A DNA stretch of 64,000 nt from Microbulbifer variabilis (GTDB taxonomy: Bacteria; Pseudomonadota; Gammaproteobacteria; Pseudomonadales; Cellvibrionaceae), in contig NZ_JAIVKI010000006.1 in NCBI RefSeq assembly GCF_020524905.1, forward strand, positions 124,001 to 188,000, written 5' to 3'. The translations under genes were made by a program, and so were the position numbers. How positions within the stretch are numbered: position 1 is the stretch's first letter; the number at the start of each line of letters is the position of its first letter. The notes below the pieces were generated by a model, which did not search any database, was not told where the DNA came from, and saw nothing but the letters and a program-made list of their open reading frames with translations. Positions 9,424 through 18,175 of this stretch are shown piece by piece.

Positions 9424-10815
9424 ATGCAGCAATCACGTCGCCGCTTTATTACTACCATTGCCGCAGGCTCTACAGCCATAGCCGCAGCTCCAATCTCCTC
9501 TATTGCCCGCACTTTGGTACAGGCCAGCGATTCAGAAAAGCGCAAGGGTATCCGCTGGCGTAACTGGTCAGGTTCGCAAGAGTGTGTACCCAGTGAGCGC
9601 TTGGCCCCAAAAACAATTGCCGAACTGCAGCAACGCGTAGCTGAAGCCAGAGGAACTATTAGAGCTGTGGGGGCTGGGCATTCCTTTACAGCTTTGGTGC
9701 CAACAAATGACACCATTATTTCGCTGGGGCGCATTAGTGGTGTTGTCGATCACAACCAAGAAACTGCCCAGGCTACGATTTATGCGGGTACTCGAATAGC
9801 CGATCTGGGCCAGCCGCTGGAAGACATTGGTCAAGCCTTGATCAATCAGCCAGATATCGATGAGCAGACTCTCGGTGGGTGTTTAGCAACTGCCACCCAT
9901 GGCACTGGGGCTGGTCTGGGCTGTATGTCCAGCTATGTTATGGGGCTAGAGCTAATTACTGCAGATGGCAACACTCTTTGGTGCGATGCGGAACAAAACC
10001 CAGAGGTATTCACTGCAGCAAAAGTTTCCCTGGGTAGCCTGGGCTTGGTGACCAAAGTACGTATGCAAAACCAGCCCAGTTACAAACTGCGACGAGAATC
10101 CTGGGTGGCTCCAATGGAGGAGCTTATTGAGCAGGCCGAGACGCTCGCGCGGGCGAACCGGAATTTCGAGTTCTACTATATTCCTTTCTCCGGCATGTGT
10201 ATGGCGGATACCCATCAACTGACAGATGAGGAGATCTTCACCACTGAAAGGGAAGATACCAATGATGCGGTGATGACCCTTAAAACCGTGAGGGATTGGC
10301 TTGGTTGGTCTCCTAAATTGCGCCAATACGCCTTGCGGTCCGCAATGGAGGATATTGAAAAGGAAGTGGTTGTAGAGTCCTCCTGGCGCAACTATGCCAG
10401 TGAGCGAAATGTTCGCTTTAATGAGATGGAATACCATTTACCACGAGAAGCTGGCTTAGCCGCTTTTGCAGAGTTGAGGCGCACAATAGAAAAGAACAAC
10501 CTCAATGTTTTTTTTCCTATTGAAGTACGTTTTGTGAAGGGTGATGATATTTGGCTGAGTCCTTTCTATCAGCAGGATTCTGTTTCTATCGCAGTGCACC
10601 GTTATTTTGAAGAGGATTACCAGCCCTTGTTCAAGGTACTGGAACCGATCATGCGTAAGCATGGTGGTAGGCCTCACTGGGGCAAACTCAATACTTTGCA
10701 CAGGCAGGATTTCGCGAAATCATATCCTCGTTGGCAAGACTATCTTGAGGTCAGAAACGAGTTGGACCCCAACGGAAAATTCTTAAACCCTTACCTGAAG
10801 GAACTTGTTAGCTGA
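9424..10815 (+). CDS. Tat-exported FAD-linked oxidoreductase, aldonolactone oxidase family
   Basis: 463 residues. A twin-arginine signal (SRRRFI at residues 4-9, then a hydrophobic Ala-rich segment) directs folded export. The FAD_binding_4 domain (about 45-215) contains VGAGHSF, and the ALO C-terminal domain contains the diagnostic PHWGK near residue 420 and a closing FLNPY. The family oxidises aldono-1,4-lactones or sugar alcohols, passing electrons to oxygen or a cytochrome. I see no canonical covalent-FAD His at the first FAD loop (VGAGHSF does contain a His, so this stays open). The adjacent cytochrome c5 suggests a periplasmic dehydrogenase rather than a true oxidase. Substrate unknown. 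Confidence 0.8.
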   Translation: MQQSRRRFITTIAAGSTAIAAAPISSIARTLVQASDSEKRKGIRWRNWSGSQECVPSERLAPKTIAELQQRVAEARGTIRAVGAGHSFTALVPTNDTIISLGRISGVVDHNQETAQATIYAGTRIADLGQPLEDIGQALINQPDIDEQTLGGCLATATHGTGAGLGCMSSYVMGLELITADGNTLWCDAEQNPEVFTAAKVSLGSLGLVTKVRMQNQPSYKLRRESWVAPMEELIEQAETLARANRNFEFYYIPFSGMCMADTHQLTDEEIFTTEREDTNDAVMTLKTVRDWLGWSPKLRQYALRSAMEDIEKEVVVESSWRNYASERNVRFNEMEYHLPREAGLAAFAELRRTIEKNNLNVFFPIEVRFVKGDDIWLSPFYQQDSVSIAVHRYFEEDYQPLFKVLEPIMRKHGGRPHWGKLNTLHRQDFAKSYPRWQDYLEVRNELDPNGKFLNPYLKELVS

Positions 10816-10878
10816 TTGATGCTATAAGGGCTCCAGTACCATGAGTTACTGCCCAAACCAGGGACTGAAAATAAAACT

Positions 10879-12180
10879 GTGGAGAGGACTTTGGAGAAAG
10901 CACGGCGGAAATTCATACTGGGCGGTGCGGCATTAGGTGTTGCGGCTGCAGTGCCGCTTTTGAGGCCAAAAGCCTTGGGGCAGGGAGGTCACAGCAACTA
11001 TTTCCAAAATATCTCCAAGGCACTGGATGCGGCTGGCTTCTCTGGCCCCACAATGGTGGTGGACTTAAATCGCCTTAAAGCCAATGCTGATGTGCTCTCT
11101 GGGCACCTGAGGGGACACTTTGACTATCGTATAGTTGCTAAGTCTTTACCGGCCCTGGGCTTGCTGGAGACGGTAGCCAAGCAGACAGGAACCCAGCGGT
11201 TTATGGTGTTCCACCTGCCTTTTTTGCGGCAGTTGGCACAGTCACAACCACAGGCGGACATACTGCTGGGTAAGCCACTCCCTATTGCCGCAGCAAAAAG
11301 CTTTTATAGCAGCCCGCCAACGAGTGGATTTAACTCCGCTCTACAACTTCAGTGGCTAATCGACAGCCCTATGCGTATGCAACAGTATGCGGCATTGGCA
11401 AATAATATTGGGCAAAAGCTTCGGATTAATATCGAACTTGATGTGGGGTTACATCGAGGTGGTGTCAGTGATGCCCAGAGCCTGACTAAAATGCTCAATA
11501 TCATTCAGGCAGAACCACTGCTCAGTTTGTCGGGATTTATGGGTTATGACGCTCACGCGGCTAAGATGCCGGGGATTCTGGGTGGCCCAGAGCGGGCTAT
11601 TGATCGTGGCTTGAATATTTACAGTCAAAGATTGGAGCAGGCCAAGCGCATAATAGGTGAGCAGTTTCCCAAGGAACTGACATTGAATGGCGCCGGTAGC
11701 CCAACTTACCAGCTCTATAAGAGCCGTTCAATTAGTGCACCCTGCAATGAATTAGCGGCGGGTTCCTGTTTGGTGAAGCCTACGGATTTTGATATTCCAA
11801 CCTTGGATGATCATAGATCGGCTGCCTTTATTGCCAGTCCCATCTTAAAGAGACTACCGCAAACACAGATTCCTGGTTTGGAGAGTTTGACGGGGGCTAT
11901 GCGCTGGTTAAACCCAAACCGCGAGCAAACATTCTTTATATCCGGGGGATATTGGAAGGCGCTGCCGGAATCTCCGAAAGGGCTTTCGATCAATCCTATC
12001 TATGGGCGCTCTACAAACCAGGAAATGCTCAATGCATCAAACCAGGTAGCCCTGAAAGAGGATGACTGGGTATTTCTGCGGCCAACTCAAAGTGAATCGG
12101 TATTTCTTCAATTTGGAGATATCGCTGTTTTCAATGGAGAAGAAATTATCGAACAGTGGCCAGTTTTAAGCAACTCTTAG
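10879..12180 (+). CDS. Exported PLP-dependent fold-III protein (DSD1/D-threonine aldolase-like)
   Basis: 433 residues. The N-terminus has a Tat-like RRKFI followed by an Ala-rich hydrophobic stretch. The alanine-racemase-type barrel follows: VVDLNRLKAN, then VAKS with the presumed PLP lysine (about residue 70), ELDVGLHRGG, and GAGSPTY as phosphate-binding loop. This matches D-threonine aldolase/D-serine dehydratase (DSD1) enzymes. In characterised members a late His-x-Cys/Asp pair binds the metal; here the equivalent stretch appears to read RPTQSES, so the metal site may be lost or different. Start is uncertain: GTG at 10879, or TTG at 10891 behind GGAGAGG. It follows the FAD oxidase by 63 bases, same strand. 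Function in the periplasm unknown. Confidence 0.65.
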   Translation: MERTLEKARRKFILGGAALGVAAAVPLLRPKALGQGGHSNYFQNISKALDAAGFSGPTMVVDLNRLKANADVLSGHLRGHFDYRIVAKSLPALGLLETVAKQTGTQRFMVFHLPFLRQLAQSQPQADILLGKPLPIAAAKSFYSSPPTSGFNSALQLQWLIDSPMRMQQYAALANNIGQKLRINIELDVGLHRGGVSDAQSLTKMLNIIQAEPLLSLSGFMGYDAHAAKMPGILGGPERAIDRGLNIYSQRLEQAKRIIGEQFPKELTLNGAGSPTYQLYKSRSISAPCNELAAGSCLVKPTDFDIPTLDDHRSAAFIASPILKRLPQTQIPGLESLTGAMRWLNPNREQTFFISGGYWKALPESPKGLSINPIYGRSTNQEMLNASNQVALKEDDWVFLRPTQSESVFLQFGDIAVFNGEEIIEQWPVLSNS

Positions 12181-12229
12181 CCTACTGACTAAAATTGGTA
12201 GGGATAGGGCAAAGGGTCAGGATGGCTAT

Positions 12230-12886
12230 ATGATTAGCTTTACAAAGGTACCTACAGAGCAAACATCTGCCGCAACAGATATTGTCCTCGTCATAATTGC
12301 GGCAATAATCTGGTTCTACTTATATCGATCCGATTTTCAGCCCTATTGGAAACGGTATGTATGGCTTTGTTTCTATGCTTTATTATTTTTAAGTGCTCTT
12401 TTGGCTGGTTTTATTCATGGGACAGAGACATCTCAAAATATTCGAGTTGGTTTGTGGTATACCTTGTTTATCTTTCTTGGTCTTTTTCTGGTGTCTTTTA
12501 CCCTGGCCGTATTAAATGATCTTATTGGTGAATATTATTCTAAAAAGGCGCTCCCCTATGCCTTGTTAGCAGGTTTTATATTTTTCATTCTGGCGGTGGT
12601 GAAAACCTACGGTTTCTTAACATTTGTTGTTTACCAGGCTCTTGCAATGAGTCTAGTTGTTATCGGTTATGCCTGGCTAGGCTGGACCGGTCGTTTGCCA
12701 GGTGCCTGGTACATGGCTCTGGGTGGAGTTTTTTCCTTCACTGCCGTGGTTTTTCAGGTCAGAACGTCGCTTGAATTTACTTTTATTTGGACGTTTAACC
12801 ACAATGGGGTTTATCACTTAGTGCAGGCGGTCGGCGTGTTGTTCTTTTTTGTGGGGATAAAGAAGTCATTTCAGGCTGTAATCTAA
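12230..12886 (+). CDS. Integral membrane protein of unknown function, about 7 TM
   Basis: 218 residues, almost entirely hydrophobic: about seven predicted transmembrane segments, starting near residue 15. The only distinctive hydrophilic pieces are a DLIGEYYSKK loop (about residue 104) and FNHNGVYHLVQ just before the last helix. An N-H-x-x-x-x-H-x-x-Q arrangement in a 7-TM protein recalls the ceramidase/PAQR (CREST) hydrolase superfamily, but the resemblance is too weak to assign activity. It lies 49 bases after the PLP protein and about 190 bases before cytochrome b561 on the same strand, so it may be part of the redox/export cluster. Confidence 0.6.
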   Translation: MISFTKVPTEQTSAATDIVLVIIAAIIWFYLYRSDFQPYWKRYVWLCFYALLFLSALLAGFIHGTETSQNIRVGLWYTLFIFLGLFLVSFTLAVLNDLIGEYYSKKALPYALLAGFIFFILAVVKTYGFLTFVVYQALAMSLVVIGYAWLGWTGRLPGAWYMALGGVFSFTAVVFQVRTSLEFTFIWTFNHNGVYHLVQAVGVLFFFVGIKKSFQAVI

Positions 12887-13078
12887 TGAATTTTTGTGGG
12901 GCAGTGCTTTCTACTTGGTTGTAGCCTCTAAACTGCTTAGAACAAAAGGGATAGTGATAGAGTTGCTAAAGCTTATCGACGACATCCGTAGTGCCCAGGT
13001 ATTTCTTATAATAAGGGTCAGAGTTATCTTTCTAAAAAATCGTGTTGTAGATAGTAATGTTCACAAGAAGGCTATTCT

Positions 13079-13663
13079 ATGGGCGCCAGAAATACTATAT
13101 ACGAATATGGGACCGTCGCTAAATGGCTTCACTGGATCATAGCAGTTTTGTTTCTTGGATCTTATGTCAGCGTCTATTACCTTAAATGGTTTACCGAAAA
13201 AGACACGCCTGAAAACTGGACTGCGTTACAGCTTCATTTATCTATTGGTATTACGATTGGGGCGTTTGTACTGCTACGAATATTCTGGCGCTTCACCAAT
13301 CCTGCACCCCGGCTGGAGCCTGGTTCCAGGTTAGAACACATTGCCGCCCGCACTTGGCATTTTCTGCTGTACTTAGTCATGATTATCGCACCACTCACCG
13401 GATACCTGGGTACCGGGGTGAATACCGAATATTTTTTCCTATTTGAAATCCCTCAATTCGCCGACACGTCGCTTTTTACAAGCCTTGTGCAAAATAAGAT
13501 GGGAATGACCTTCAAGCAGTTCGAGGAACCTATCGATTTTATTCATAAAGAGGTGCTGGGAGAATGGTTGGTATGGCTGCTTATTCTTGTTCATACTTTG
13601 GCAGCTCTTTACCACCACTTTATAAAGAAAGATCGAACCCTGGTGCGAATGACTACTGGTTAA
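13079..13663 (+). CDS. Cytochrome b561
   Basis: 194 residues with four transmembrane helices and the expected haem-ligand histidines: KWLHW (about residue 18), LQLHLSIG (about 51), RTWHF (about 92) and LVHTLAALYHH near the C-terminus. The family is a dihaem membrane cytochrome that passes electrons between the quinone pool and periplasmic partners. The start is supported by AAGAAGG seven bases upstream. It lies downstream of the cytochrome c5/FAD oxidase pair, so it could be the membrane end of the same electron chain (inference). An overlapping frame beginning at 12894 is not credible. Confidence 0.85.
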   Translation: MGARNTIYEYGTVAKWLHWIIAVLFLGSYVSVYYLKWFTEKDTPENWTALQLHLSIGITIGAFVLLRIFWRFTNPAPRLEPGSRLEHIAARTWHFLLYLVMIIAPLTGYLGTGVNTEYFFLFEIPQFADTSLFTSLVQNKMGMTFKQFEEPIDFIHKEVLGEWLVWLLILVHTLAALYHHFIKKDRTLVRMTTG

Positions 13664-13713
13664 AAGAGAAATAACCACTCCCTCTAAAACCAACAATCTC
13701 GATAATCGTTCAA

Positions 13714-14547
13714 ATGTTCCCTGATTTGGATTCAGATGTTAATAGCCTTAAATCCAGGGTGCTCTGTTTAACCTTTGACAATCTTGGCGAAGCTAGAAAC
13801 GTGTTTCTTAAGAAGTCAGCTGTTCCGGATTGGGAAGCCCCAGAGATCACTATTGGATTTCCTCAAATTCTACAGCTGTTGGACCGCTTGAAAATACGTG
13901 CGACCTTTTTCGTAGAGGGGTGGAGTGCGCTGCACTATAAGGCGATCATTGAGAATATTCACAACGGGGGTCATGAGATAGGTCTGCACGGTTGGATTCA
14001 TGAGCGCTTTGCCAGCTTGGATCAGAGAGCTGCCCGCCAATTTATTCATGATGGTTTAAGAGTCCTGCAGTTGCGTGGCATCCAGCCCTTTGGGTTTAGG
14101 GCCCCTGGTGGCCAAGTGGGTGCTTATACCCGGCAGATACTCGCTGATTATGGTTTTATATATGACTCAAGTGTGGAAACCGCTCTACCAAAATGTATCC
14201 CTAATGATGTAAGCGGATTCATTGGAGATAAAATCCAGCAGCAGGAAAATGGCTTGGTCTGTATTTCCTGGCAGTGGTTTATGGTGGATGCCGTTCACTA
14301 CAGCCTTGCCGACAATGGTTTACGAGATCCGCAACTTTTATCCGACTACTGGAGCCAGCTGATCAGGAATATTGCACAGGCTAATGGCTTTGTAACATTG
14401 ATTTGCCATGCCCATGTGACAGGCACTGATTCTAATCGCATGGTCGCTCTTGAAAAAGTGTTACGGTTGGCATTGGCGCTCGGCTACGAAATAGTCCCTG
14501 CAATTGATTTATGTACCCGTGTAAGGGGTCTCTCATTGGACGCTTGA
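13714..14547 (+). CDS. Polysaccharide deacetylase (NodB/CE4 family)
   Basis: 277 residues, no signal peptide. NodB motifs appear in order: TFDN (about residue 23; the second metal-site Asp of the usual TFDD is Asn, seen in some subfamilies), the HGWIH metal pair (about 93-97), RAPGG (about 132) and a late LICHAH (about 230) supplying the catalytic His. The family removes N-acetyl groups from chitin oligomers, peptidoglycan or other amino-sugar polymers. Absence of a signal suggests a cytoplasmic or unusually exported enzyme. No ribosome site is obvious before ATG 13714, so the start is uncertain. It lies about 50 bases after cytochrome b561 and may be co-transcribed. Confidence 0.75.
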   Translation: MFPDLDSDVNSLKSRVLCLTFDNLGEARNVFLKKSAVPDWEAPEITIGFPQILQLLDRLKIRATFFVEGWSALHYKAIIENIHNGGHEIGLHGWIHERFASLDQRAARQFIHDGLRVLQLRGIQPFGFRAPGGQVGAYTRQILADYGFIYDSSVETALPKCIPNDVSGFIGDKIQQQENGLVCISWQWFMVDAVHYSLADNGLRDPQLLSDYWSQLIRNIAQANGFVTLICHAHVTGTDSNRMVALEKVLRLALALGYEIVPAIDLCTRVRGLSLDA

Positions 14548-14764
14548 ATTGATGCGTTCTTGAAGAGTTAAAATGTATAAAACTCGGGTAACTTGTTTAT
14601 TGCTCATTGGCAGGATTTGATACCAATTTGGCATAGATGTTTGGCTTTCGGTTCTCTAATCTTCTTCCCGTAAAACGGCACTGATCTTTTGAGAGGTTCT
14701 GGCCCTGTTGACACCAAGGCGTAACTGGATTGGTTGTTTGTCCCAGGGTCCTAAGTGGTAACTT

Positions 14765-14896
14765 ATGAGAAGTTGTTTCTGCTGGTTATTGTGCTTCAGC
14801 TCTCTCTTATTGCTGGTAGGCTGTGACCCCCCGGGGGAGTTCCACCCCATAGCTGAGAAGAAGTCGTCGCTATTCCTATTAATAGAAAGTCTATAA
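14765..14896 (+). CDS. Possible 43-residue lipoprotein
   Basis: A short frame encodes a Leu-rich, Cys-containing signal-like N-terminus with a textbook lipobox (LLVG-Cys at residues 16-20), followed by a 23-residue mature tail beginning DPPGEF. It stops 12 bases before the convergent arsJ end. The ribosome site is poor (AAGTGG at some distance). It resembles tiny entericidin-like lipoproteins in layout only, not in sequence. A 64-codon frame on the opposite strand (14656-14850) covers the same bases; I prefer the lipoprotein because of the lipobox, but either could be chance. Confidence 0.35.
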   Translation: MRSCFCWLLCFSSLLLLVGCDPPGEFHPIAEKKSSLFLLIESL

Positions 14897-14908
14897 TCCC
14901 GTATCTGC

Positions 14909-16153
14909 TCAAGCTAGGGCATTGACTATCGAATTATCTCTCTTTGTATGCTTGGGCAAGGCAAGAGAAATAAGGGTTGCCAAAAGTAATAAGCCAGTGG
15001 ATACCAGCAAACAGGCTTGTAAACCGGCAACTTGGAACACCCAACCGGATAGCAAAGTTCCGGCTAGGCGCCCTAGAGCATTGGCCATATAGTAAAAGCC
15101 CACATCCATCGAAACCCCATCGTCTCTGGCATAGGCAACAATCAAGTAACTGTGTACAGAAGAATTAACAGCAAATAACACCGCAAAAGCCATTAGGCCC
15201 AGGAGTATACTGAGCTGTGGGTGGAAGCCGGCATATAGTGCGAGGGCGATTAGGGCGGGTATCAGAGTCAGCCCACCTCCCCAGAGTAGGGCTGTCCGCC
15301 CATCGGGAATTTTTGGGGAAAAACTGGCAGTGATTTTGGGAGAAAAGGCTTGCACGGCTCCATAGCCGATGATCCAGCTGGCCAGAAAAGCACCGACCTG
15401 CCAATGGCTCCAGTTAAACTGGCTTGCAAGGAAAACGGGTAGGGCGATTACAAACCAAACATCACGCGAAGCAAATAGGAATAACCTTGCGGAAGCTAGA
15501 ATATTCACCGAACGACTATTGGAGAAAACATCCCGGAAGCGGGCTTTAGTTTTCGCCTTGCCCAGATTTGTTCGCAGAAACTGCCCGCTCAATAGCAATA
15601 ACACGGCGAGAGCTATTGCCATCAATAATATTGCCCCGCGAAATCCCAATAGTGCGAGCAGGGCTCCCCCCAGGAAGAAACCAACACCTTTGAGAGCGTT
15701 CTTGGAACCGGTCAGCAGAGCAACCCAGCGATATAGTGCCCCTTGCGCATCGCGGGGTAATAAGAGTTTAATCGAGCTTTTTGCACTCATTTTGTTAAGG
15801 TCTTTGGCAATGCCAGAGATTCCCTGAGCGGCCATAACCCAGGGCACGCTTAGATAGCTGGATGGAACCAGCAGCATAGCCAGGGCGCAAACCTGTAAGG
15901 TTAAGCCGAAATTCATTGTACGATTGAGACCCAGGCGTGCACCGAGCCACCCCCCCACTAGATTGGTCACAACCCCAAAAATTTCATAGAAAAGAAACAG
16001 GAAGGCTATTTCTATTGGGGAGTAACCTAAAGAGTGAAAATGCAGTAGCACCAGCATACGCAGTGCACCATCGGTCAAGGTAAAAGACCAATAATTGCCC
16101 GTCACCAATAAATACTGGCGTACTGAGGGTGAAAGAGTGGAAAAAAACTGCAT
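14909..16153 (-). CDS. arsJ: ArsJ-type organoarsenical efflux transporter (MFS)
   Basis: 414 residues and about 12 transmembrane helices in an MFS layout, starting just after a short cytosolic N-terminus (SVRQYLLVTGNYWSF). Conserved patches such as LVGGWLGARLGLNRT (motif A-like loop) and KSSIKLL match ArsJ. ArsJ exports 1-arseno-3-phosphoglycerate made by the partner GAPDH, removing arsenate without prior reduction. The gene is last in an operon transcribed leftwards (arsC, arsR, GAPDH, arsJ). The immediate neighbour GAPDH, 83 bases upstream, is the strongest support. A hairpin (16188-16208) lies in that gap. Confidence 0.88.
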   Translation of the reverse strand: MQFFSTLSPSVRQYLLVTGNYWSFTLTDGALRMLVLLHFHSLGYSPIEIAFLFLFYEIFGVVTNLVGGWLGARLGLNRTMNFGLTLQVCALAMLLVPSSYLSVPWVMAAQGISGIAKDLNKMSAKSSIKLLLPRDAQGALYRWVALLTGSKNALKGVGFFLGGALLALLGFRGAILLMAIALAVLLLLSGQFLRTNLGKAKTKARFRDVFSNSRSVNILASARLFLFASRDVWFVIALPVFLASQFNWSHWQVGAFLASWIIGYGAVQAFSPKITASFSPKIPDGRTALLWGGGLTLIPALIALALYAGFHPQLSILLGLMAFAVLFAVNSSVHSYLIVAYARDDGVSMDVGFYYMANALGRLAGTLLSGWVFQVAGLQACLLVSTGLLLLATLISLALPKHTKRDNSIVNALA

Positions 16154-16187
16154 TGGCTTTTCTTAACTTTTACTGCTTGGGCGCTAT

Positions 16188-16208
16188 CTGGCCTGGAGGT
16201 CAGGCCAG
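16188..16208. other. Intercistronic hairpin between GAPDH and arsJ
   Basis: Perfect 8-bp arms CTGGCCTG/CAGGCCAG around GAGGT. A T5 run follows on the plus strand only, so it is a poor terminator for the leftward operon; it more likely modulates expression or protects mRNA. Confidence 0.4.
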
Positions 16209-16236
16209 CCTTTTTGAGAATTAATTGGGTAAGGGT

Positions 16237-17244
16237 TTATTGGTCCATAGTACCGATTAGGCGGGCCAACTCTGCCGTGCGATTTGCATAGCCCCACTCG
16301 TTGTCATACCAGGTATAAATCTTCACCTGGGTGCCATTAATCACCATGGTAGAGAGAGCATCGACGATGCTTGAACGGGGGTCAGTTTTATAGTCCACAG
16401 AAACCAGAGGACGCTCTTCATAGCCAAGAATATCTTTCAGCTCACCCTCGGCGGCCGCTTTTAGCAAGCCGTTCACTTCTTCAACAGTAGTCTTTCGTTC
16501 AAGCTCAAAAACGCAATCGGTTAAGGAAGCATTGGCCAGGGGAACCCGTACGGCATGGCCGTTCAGCCTACCACTCAGTTCTGGAAAAATCGCAGTGATT
16601 GCAGTAGCAGAACCGGTGGTGGTAGGGATTAGGCTGACTCCACAAGCTCTGGCGCGGCGCAGATCCCCATGGGGTGCATCGAGGATTGTCTGGGTGTTGG
16701 TGATGTCGTGGATCGTGGTGATGGAACCATGCTTGATACCCAGGTTTTCGTGTATCACTTTTACTACGGGGGCCAGGCAGTTGGTCGTGCAGGAAGCAGC
16801 TGTAATGATTCGGTGTTTGGCCGGATCATATATGTGTTGATTCACCCCCAAAACAATATTTGGCACCCCGGCTTCTTTCACAGGAGCCGAAACCAATACT
16901 CTTTTTACCCCCTGGCTCAGGTAATCCTCCAAAAGAGCGGTGGTTTTCATTTTCCCGGAGGCTTCGATGACAAGGTCACAAACACTCCAATCGGTATCGG
17001 CAATGGCAAGGTTGCGGCTACAGCTTATTTCCCGGCCATCAACGGTGATGGTGTTGTCGCTGGCTTCTGCGTTGTGCTGCCAACGCCCATGTACAGAGTC
17101 AAAATTGAGCAGGTGGGCAAGTGTTGGGGCATCTCCTGCGGGATCATTGATATGAATGAATTCAATTTCAGGCCAATCCCAGGCTGCACGCAGAACAAGT
17201 CGACCGATACGACCAAATCCATTGATTCCGACTTTGATAGCCAT
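16237..17244 (-). CDS. ArsJ-associated glyceraldehyde-3-phosphate dehydrogenase
   Basis: 335 residues of a complete GAPDH: NAD-binding [10 protein letters not shown] at the N-terminus, catalytic ASCTTNC (Cys near residue 152), and the C-terminal [11 protein letters not shown]. In ars operons this paralogue uses arsenate in place of phosphate to form 1-arseno-3-phosphoglycerate, the ArsJ substrate. Its position between arsR and arsJ argues for this dedicated role rather than glycolysis. The start is ATG 17244, with TAGGAGAT just upstream. A dyad at 17264-17294 sits directly before it and may be a second ArsR site. Confidence 0.92.
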   Translation of the reverse strand: MAIKVGINGFGRIGRLVLRAAWDWPEIEFIHINDPAGDAPTLAHLLNFDSVHGRWQHNAEASDNTITVDGREISCSRNLAIADTDWSVCDLVIEASGKMKTTALLEDYLSQGVKRVLVSAPVKEAGVPNIVLGVNQHIYDPAKHRIITAASCTTNCLAPVVKVIHENLGIKHGSITTIHDITNTQTILDAPHGDLRRARACGVSLIPTTTGSATAITAIFPELSGRLNGHAVRVPLANASLTDCVFELERKTTVEEVNGLLKAAAEGELKDILGYEERPLVSVDYKTDPRSSIVDALSTMVINGTQVKIYTWYDNEWGYANRTAELARLIGTMDQ

Positions 17245-17263
17245 TTTGTATCTCCTAAGTGTT

Positions 17264-17294
17264 CCTGATATATGAAAAAGCGCATATATTCAGG
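17264..17294. promoter_or_regulatory. Dyad upstream of the ars GAPDH gene, candidate ArsR operator
   Basis: CCTGATATATG (17264-17274) is mirrored by CATATATTCAGG (17283-17294) with a one-base bulge. It lies 20 bases before the GAPDH start, in the 107-base arsR-GAPDH gap. The ATATAT/ATATTC content resembles the promoter region of arsC (18176-18203). Operator role is inferred. Confidence 0.35.
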
Positions 17295-17351
17295 TAAATT
17301 TTTACAGCGATTTGGTACAGTTACCTACTGGGAATTTGGGGCCTGTGTGGC

Positions 17352-17708
17352 TTAGCAACACAGGGTTGCCCTTTGGGGTCTGTCTCCCATCTGGATCAAA
17401 TTGTGGAGGTCTTCCTCAATAAAATGTCTATTTGCCTGCAGGGTATCCTGAAGGATCGATTTGGCCCAATTGCCTAGTGCCGGGTTAATACGGTAGAAAA
17501 CCCATTGCCCTTGGCGGCGGTCCTGCAATAGATCGGCACCGCGGAGGAGGGCCAAGTGACGGGAAATTTTGGGCTGACTCAATCCCATAGCGGCAGTGAG
17601 TTCGCACACACAAAGTTCCTCCTCGTGGGAGATCAACAATAATGTGCGTAGGCGGGTTTCATCTGCCAGACACTTGTAAAATTGAACTGGGTTCAATGCT
17701 TCCCCCAA
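17352..17708 (-). CDS. arsR: ArsR-family arsenic-responsive repressor
   Basis: 118 residues with the winged-helix ArsR/SmtB fold. The ELCVCEL motif (Cys pair near residues 32-34) at the recognition-helix start is the classical As(III)/Sb(III) sensor site, followed by AMGLSQPKISRHL. The C-terminus ends in a Cys-Cys pair that could add a thiol ligand. It represses its own operon and releases DNA on binding arsenite. It begins seven bases after arsC, so the two are translated together. Regulation by arsenite implies the ArsC partner, or host reductases, must make some As(III). Confidence 0.9.
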   Translation of the reverse strand: MGEALNPVQFYKCLADETRLRTLLLISHEEELCVCELTAAMGLSQPKISRHLALLRGADLLQDRRQGQWVFYRINPALGNWAKSILQDTLQANRHFIEEDLHNLIQMGDRPQRATLCC

Positions 17709-17715
17709 TATTTAG

Positions 17716-18135
17716 TTATGCCACTTTCGCGGCTTTGGTATACACCAGCACAAAAAGCTTGATGCGAGTACTTAGCTCTAGCACCGTTGTGTAAAAGGGC
17801 CGGAAGCAGTGGCGGTTGGCTGGATCTTCAAAATCCCAGGCTATTAGCTTGCCATGGCCTGCGGCGGGCACATACTCTTTGTGGCTTTTGTCGCACAGGG
17901 TAATGACCAACTCAAAATCTCGGTTGGAAACCTCCTGTAAGCTCTTGGAATAAAGCCCTTTAATCGGAATACCGAAACGCCGCAGTGCTCTGATAGCCCG
18001 GACATCCACAGGTGTGGGATCAGTCCCAGCACTGGACACCTCGAAGAATTCTCCCCCGTAGTAGCGCAACAAAGCTTCGGCGATTAAGGAACGAGCTGAA
18101 TTTCCTGCGCAGATAAACAGGATGCGCCTCTTCAT
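17716..18135 (-). CDS. arsC: ArsC-like low-molecular-weight phosphatase-fold protein (arsenate reductase family)
   Basis: 139 residues from ATG 18135. I chose this start over the frame's earlier codons because GGAG sits eight bases upstream and MKRRILFICAGNSARS aligns with the family's N-terminus. The P-loop CAGNSARS (C-x5-R) and the WDFEDPA loop with the general-acid Asp are present. In thioredoxin-coupled ArsC, two further cysteines relay the disulphide. Here TLCD keeps the first, but the second (normally in a CP dipeptide a few residues later) is Tyr-Val-Pro, so the relay looks incomplete. It may use glutathione or be a phosphatase. First gene of the ars operon. Confidence 0.75.
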   Translation of the reverse strand: MKRRILFICAGNSARSLIAEALLRYYGGEFFEVSSAGTDPTPVDVRAIRALRRFGIPIKGLYSKSLQEVSNRDFELVITLCDKSHKEYVPAAGHGKLIAWDFEDPANRHCFRPFYTTVLELSTRIKLFVLVYTKAAKVA

Positions 18136-18175
18136 AGGAGTGCTCCAGAACGGTGTACCGTTCAACTTAGCCAGC

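Noticed and set aside
12894-13142. 82-codon frame before cytochrome b561
   Set aside because: Overlaps the confident b561 start in another frame and has no supporting features.
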